Below, in pieces: positions 61,400 to 64,000 of a stretch of DNA of 64,000 bases. This stretch comes from Rivularia sp. MS3 (GTDB lineage Bacteria > Cyanobacteriota > Cyanobacteriia > Cyanobacteriales > Nostocaceae), in assembly GCA_019192545.1 (NCBI GenBank), contig JAHCMI010000048.1, positions 1-64,000 on the forward strand, written 5' to 3'. Numbering within the stretch: position 1 is the stretch's first letter; every line of letters starts with the position of its first letter. The position numbers were made by a program, and so were the translations under genes. The notes under the pieces were generated by a model. It was not told where the DNA came from. It worked only from the letters and a program-made list of their open reading frames with translations, and did no database searches.

Positions 61400-62923
61400 A
61401 TGGATACAAACACATCAAGGTATTGGACAATTAACATTATCGCTAATCCTTTCGACAAAGATGGTAAAGCTACTTCTTGTCACAGAGAGAAACAATCAAC
61501 TTTAGCAACAGAGTTTTTTGAGAATGAATTTCCACAATTAAGCAGTCAAAAAAGTTTATCTAAGGGTGAAAATCAATATCTTCAAGTACATTTATGGAAA
61601 ATATTTCATGATAGTACAGTTGATAATAAAAAACGTGCTAAGGCTGGACTTTGTTTGAGATGCTATTTATCTCATTCTATTATTAAAGGCTGTCAAATAC
61701 TTGCTGGTAGAAGTTCTAGTAACTATACTTTATTTTCAGAATTATTATCATACGTTCTCAACGATGACGGTAGTACCTTAATAGTTTTAGACAACAATAA
61801 TAAAACTCAATTAATTCTAAATGAAAATTGCCATACTCAACCAATACCTAAAGAAGGAAACTTTTTTAGTGTGGATGTTTTAAGAACTTATAATCCAAAT
61901 TTATTTAATAGTAACAATAGTGAAAGTTTGGATAATTGGTGTATTAGATGTACTAGGCAAAATACAGATTTACAAACCCATTTATTAGAAATCGGTGTTT
62001 GGATTCCCAGCGATTGGTCATTATTATGTAGAGAAATTCCTCAATCCCTTGATACTCATTTTACTAATAACCAATGTCAGCTTATAGAAGTATTTCATGC
62101 AGTATATAGAAGAGATAGGCAAAAATTTCGTCAAAGGGGCAGGTGTTCCGAACCAACATACCCACAGTTAGAAGAAATGCTTTGTTTATTGGGGAACAAA
62201 AACATTATACTTAGCTCTGCTCATGAATTAATTCAACATTTCCAAGAAATTGCAGAAATATTACGTCAAGATACTTATTCTACTAAGATAGGAAGTCCTA
62301 AAGCTGATTCTATAGATAATTATTTCACAAATAATAGTGATTCTTTTTCTAAACCAAATCTATCTTGTATTAATCAAAATACTAACTCCGAAGATATTGA
62401 AGAGATTGAATTACGAGAACTTTTAAATCAATTACCGAATCAAGTATTATTCAACGCAATATCAGAAATAATTCCTCAACGAGTAAAATTTTTATCTAAA
62501 AAAAAGAATTATTCTGCTTATGCTGCAAAATTCATCCAAGGACTACAACTTTATTACCAAAAAAATAAACCTTTGAGTTTAAAAGAAATAGCTGCATTAT
62601 GGGAGATAAATTGGGCAAAAGCCAGACGGATATTTCAATTGAGCGAGTTCATCGAAAATGTTCAGTCTTTTTCTGAGAGGAGTTTCATAGAACAAATTAA
62701 AGAAAGAGCTAGCATTTTTTGTACTTCAGAATTATCTTGCAATCCCAATAATTTACGAAATATAGCACAGGAAGTAAGAAATTTTTTGTATGAGATAGCA
62801 TTCAAAGAAGCTTACGCAGAAATTACAGCATCGAGGAGCGTTTATAAAAATAGTTTATTTGCTCAAGTTTTGCGAGATTACATCCACGAAAAAATAAACA
62901 GTAATAAAAATAATCATATATAA
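61400..62923 (+). CDS. Uncharacterised protein preceding a DUF1822 gene, with a helix-turn-helix-like segment
   Basis: A 507-residue protein that I do not assign to a named family. Its N-terminal 200 residues contain several Cys (AGLCLRCYLSHSIIKGCQIL, NWCIRCTRQ). A middle part has IEVFHAVYRRDRQKFRQRGR. After a polar linker (300-330) a C-terminal helical domain contains KPLSLKEIAALWEINWAKARRIFQL (about 393-417), which looks like a sigma-factor-type or regulator-type helix-turn-helix. It may therefore be a DNA-binding or sigma-like protein. It is eight bases from the DUF1822 gene, so they form an operon, and it is divergent from the CHAT-STAND-WD40 gene. Confidence 0.65.
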   Translation: MDTNTSRYWTINIIANPFDKDGKATSCHREKQSTLATEFFENEFPQLSSQKSLSKGENQYLQVHLWKIFHDSTVDNKKRAKAGLCLRCYLSHSIIKGCQILAGRSSSNYTLFSELLSYVLNDDGSTLIVLDNNNKTQLILNENCHTQPIPKEGNFFSVDVLRTYNPNLFNSNNSESLDNWCIRCTRQNTDLQTHLLEIGVWIPSDWSLLCREIPQSLDTHFTNNQCQLIEVFHAVYRRDRQKFRQRGRCSEPTYPQLEEMLCLLGNKNIILSSAHELIQHFQEIAEILRQDTYSTKIGSPKADSIDNYFTNNSDSFSKPNLSCINQNTNSEDIEEIELRELLNQLPNQVLFNAISEIIPQRVKFLSKKKNYSAYAAKFIQGLQLYYQKNKPLSLKEIAALWEINWAKARRIFQLSEFIENVQSFSERSFIEQIKERASIFCTSELSCNPNNLRNIAQEVRNFLYEIAFKEAYAEITASRSVYKNSLFAQVLRDYIHEKINSNKNNHI

Positions 62924-62931
62924 AAAATGTC

Positions 62932-63975
62932 ATGACTAAATTAAGCTTACCTCCAGAACAAAATTTTAGCAGACGAATTCAACCGAGAATTGCTTGGTTA
63001 GAAGCAGAACATTACGAAAAAGCTAACAATATTAGTCAAAATATTAATGATGAAAAAAATCAATGGAGAGTTTACTTAAATCAACTAGCTTTATTTGGTT
63101 TTGAAGAATGGTTGCAAGAACAAATCCCAGATATTGAAATTAGGCACGATTATACAAATTTTCAACAGAAAAGCGTTAATTTACGAGTTGGTGAATTTAA
63201 AGTTCAATTAATCACTGTAGATAGCATTTATGAAAATTTCATTACTATTTCTCAAGAAAATATCACATCACCACAATTTGCGGCTCACTTTTATGTATTA
63301 GTCGAAATTTTAGAAGAAGCCGAACAGTTAATAATTCATGGAATAATACGACATGATGAATTATCTCAAGTTGAAAAATCTGAGATTTGTAAAATTCCGC
63401 TTTCTAATTTTGATAGTGAAATAAACAATCTTTTCTTGTATATTCGATTTCTGGAAATTGAAGCTATTCCTTTACCCAAACCAACAGAAAATATTACTAA
63501 CGCAGTTACTCAATCTCTTGTTAATCTTGCTCAGTGGTGGAGTGGAGTATTTGAAGAAAGTTGGCAATCTCTCGAAGAAGTTTTGACTCCGCAAACACCG
63601 ACATTAGGTTATTCAGGTGCAGCCAGAAAAAATACTAATTCATCAGATTTTGCAGTCAGAAGGGGTAAATTATTTGACTTTGGTTTATTACTAAATGGTC
63701 AACGCTTTGCATTAACAGTTAATATGAGATTTGAAGAAAATCAAGAAATAGGTATACTCGTACAAATTCTAACTCATAATCAAGATTGTTTACCCCAAGG
63801 GTTAAAACTTAGAGTAACGCTTAATCATAATACTGATGAAGCAGAAAGTGAATCAGCAATTGCAAGAGAATACGACCAAATTATTCAGTTAGCATTTAGC
63901 GAAGCTGTTGGTAAACAATTCAAGGTTGAAGCTATTTATCAAGATGCTGTGGTAATAGAAGAGTTTGTTTTGTAA
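62932..63975 (+). CDS. DUF1822 family protein, second copy
   Basis: A 347-residue protein. It shares the family's N-terminal block (WRVYLNQLALFGFEEWLQEQ, GEFKVQLITVDS, FAAHFYVLVEILEEAEQLII) and end (VGKQFKVEAIYQDAVVIEEF) with the copy at 2423-3718, but has a shorter middle region. No signal or membrane segment. It is the second gene of an operon with the 507-residue protein, and the operon may continue past the window. As with the first copy, a CHAT gene is adjacent (divergent at 61028). Confidence 0.82.
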   Translation: MTKLSLPPEQNFSRRIQPRIAWLEAEHYEKANNISQNINDEKNQWRVYLNQLALFGFEEWLQEQIPDIEIRHDYTNFQQKSVNLRVGEFKVQLITVDSIYENFITISQENITSPQFAAHFYVLVEILEEAEQLIIHGIIRHDELSQVEKSEICKIPLSNFDSEINNLFLYIRFLEIEAIPLPKPTENITNAVTQSLVNLAQWWSGVFEESWQSLEEVLTPQTPTLGYSGAARKNTNSSDFAVRRGKLFDFGLLLNGQRFALTVNMRFEENQEIGILVQILTHNQDCLPQGLKLRVTLNHNTDEAESESAIAREYDQIIQLAFSEAVGKQFKVEAIYQDAVVIEEFVL

Positions 63976-64000
63976 TTTCAATATCTACTGGCTTTTTTGG

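Overview
The window comes from a filamentous, probably heterocyst-forming cyanobacterium. The sequence is AT-rich and carries scattered HIP1-type GCGATCGC sites. It has many tracts of degenerate heptamer tandem repeats of the STRR type, several palindromic MITE-like elements, and typical cyanobacterial families (DUF1822, DUF928, CHAT proteases, giant WD40/STAND proteins, haemagglutinin-type secreted proteins). I saw no rRNA, tRNA or CRISPR array. The exact genus cannot be fixed from the sequence.

Region 1 (1-18972, all + strand) is a two-partner-secretion and CHAT-protease locus. In order it holds the 3' part of a large secreted beta-helix adhesin, a DUF1822 protein, a CHAT-CHASE2 membrane protein, a DUF928 protein, a FhaC/ShlB-type outer-membrane transporter, a 1471-residue adhesin with two TPS domains, a secreted TPR-CHAT protein, and a NarL-type histidine kinase/response regulator pair. 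Heptamer repeats and MITE-like elements fill most of the gaps. Region 2 (19137-23929, - strand) is an RND efflux pump with its membrane-fusion protein.

Region 3 (24989-47676, + strand) is a biosynthetic gene cluster and the most interesting part of the window. It opens with a fatty acyl-AMP ligase, a free-standing ACP and a diiron protein resembling the CylC alkyl halogenase. A type I KS follows with a decayed AT, then a second ACP, a protein of unknown fold with a TubC-type docking domain, and an SDR. Next come three paralogous GT28 glycosyltransferases interleaved with UDP-galactopyranose mutase and a DegT-family aminotransferase, then an FAD sugar/lactone oxidase and an MFS exporter. It ends with a 728-residue protein that has a calcium-binding-like N-terminal domain and seven SBBP propeller blades, the layout of CylK/BrtB alkylating enzymes. 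The inferred product is a chlorinated and glycosylated fatty-acid-derived lipid whose alkyl chloride may be consumed by the CylK-like enzyme. No type III PKS or dialkylresorcinol synthase is present, so it is not a standard cylindrocyclophane or bartoloside cluster.

Region 4 (47677-64000) is accessory. It contains a glycosyltransferase remnant, two AAA-like STAND ATPases (one probably cut short beside a MITE-like element), small secreted basic proteins including a tandemly duplicated pair, an FG-GAP repeat protein that ends in mid-repeat, and a 1787-residue CHAT-STAND-WD40-TPR protein. The last is divergent from a second DUF1822 operon that reaches the window end.
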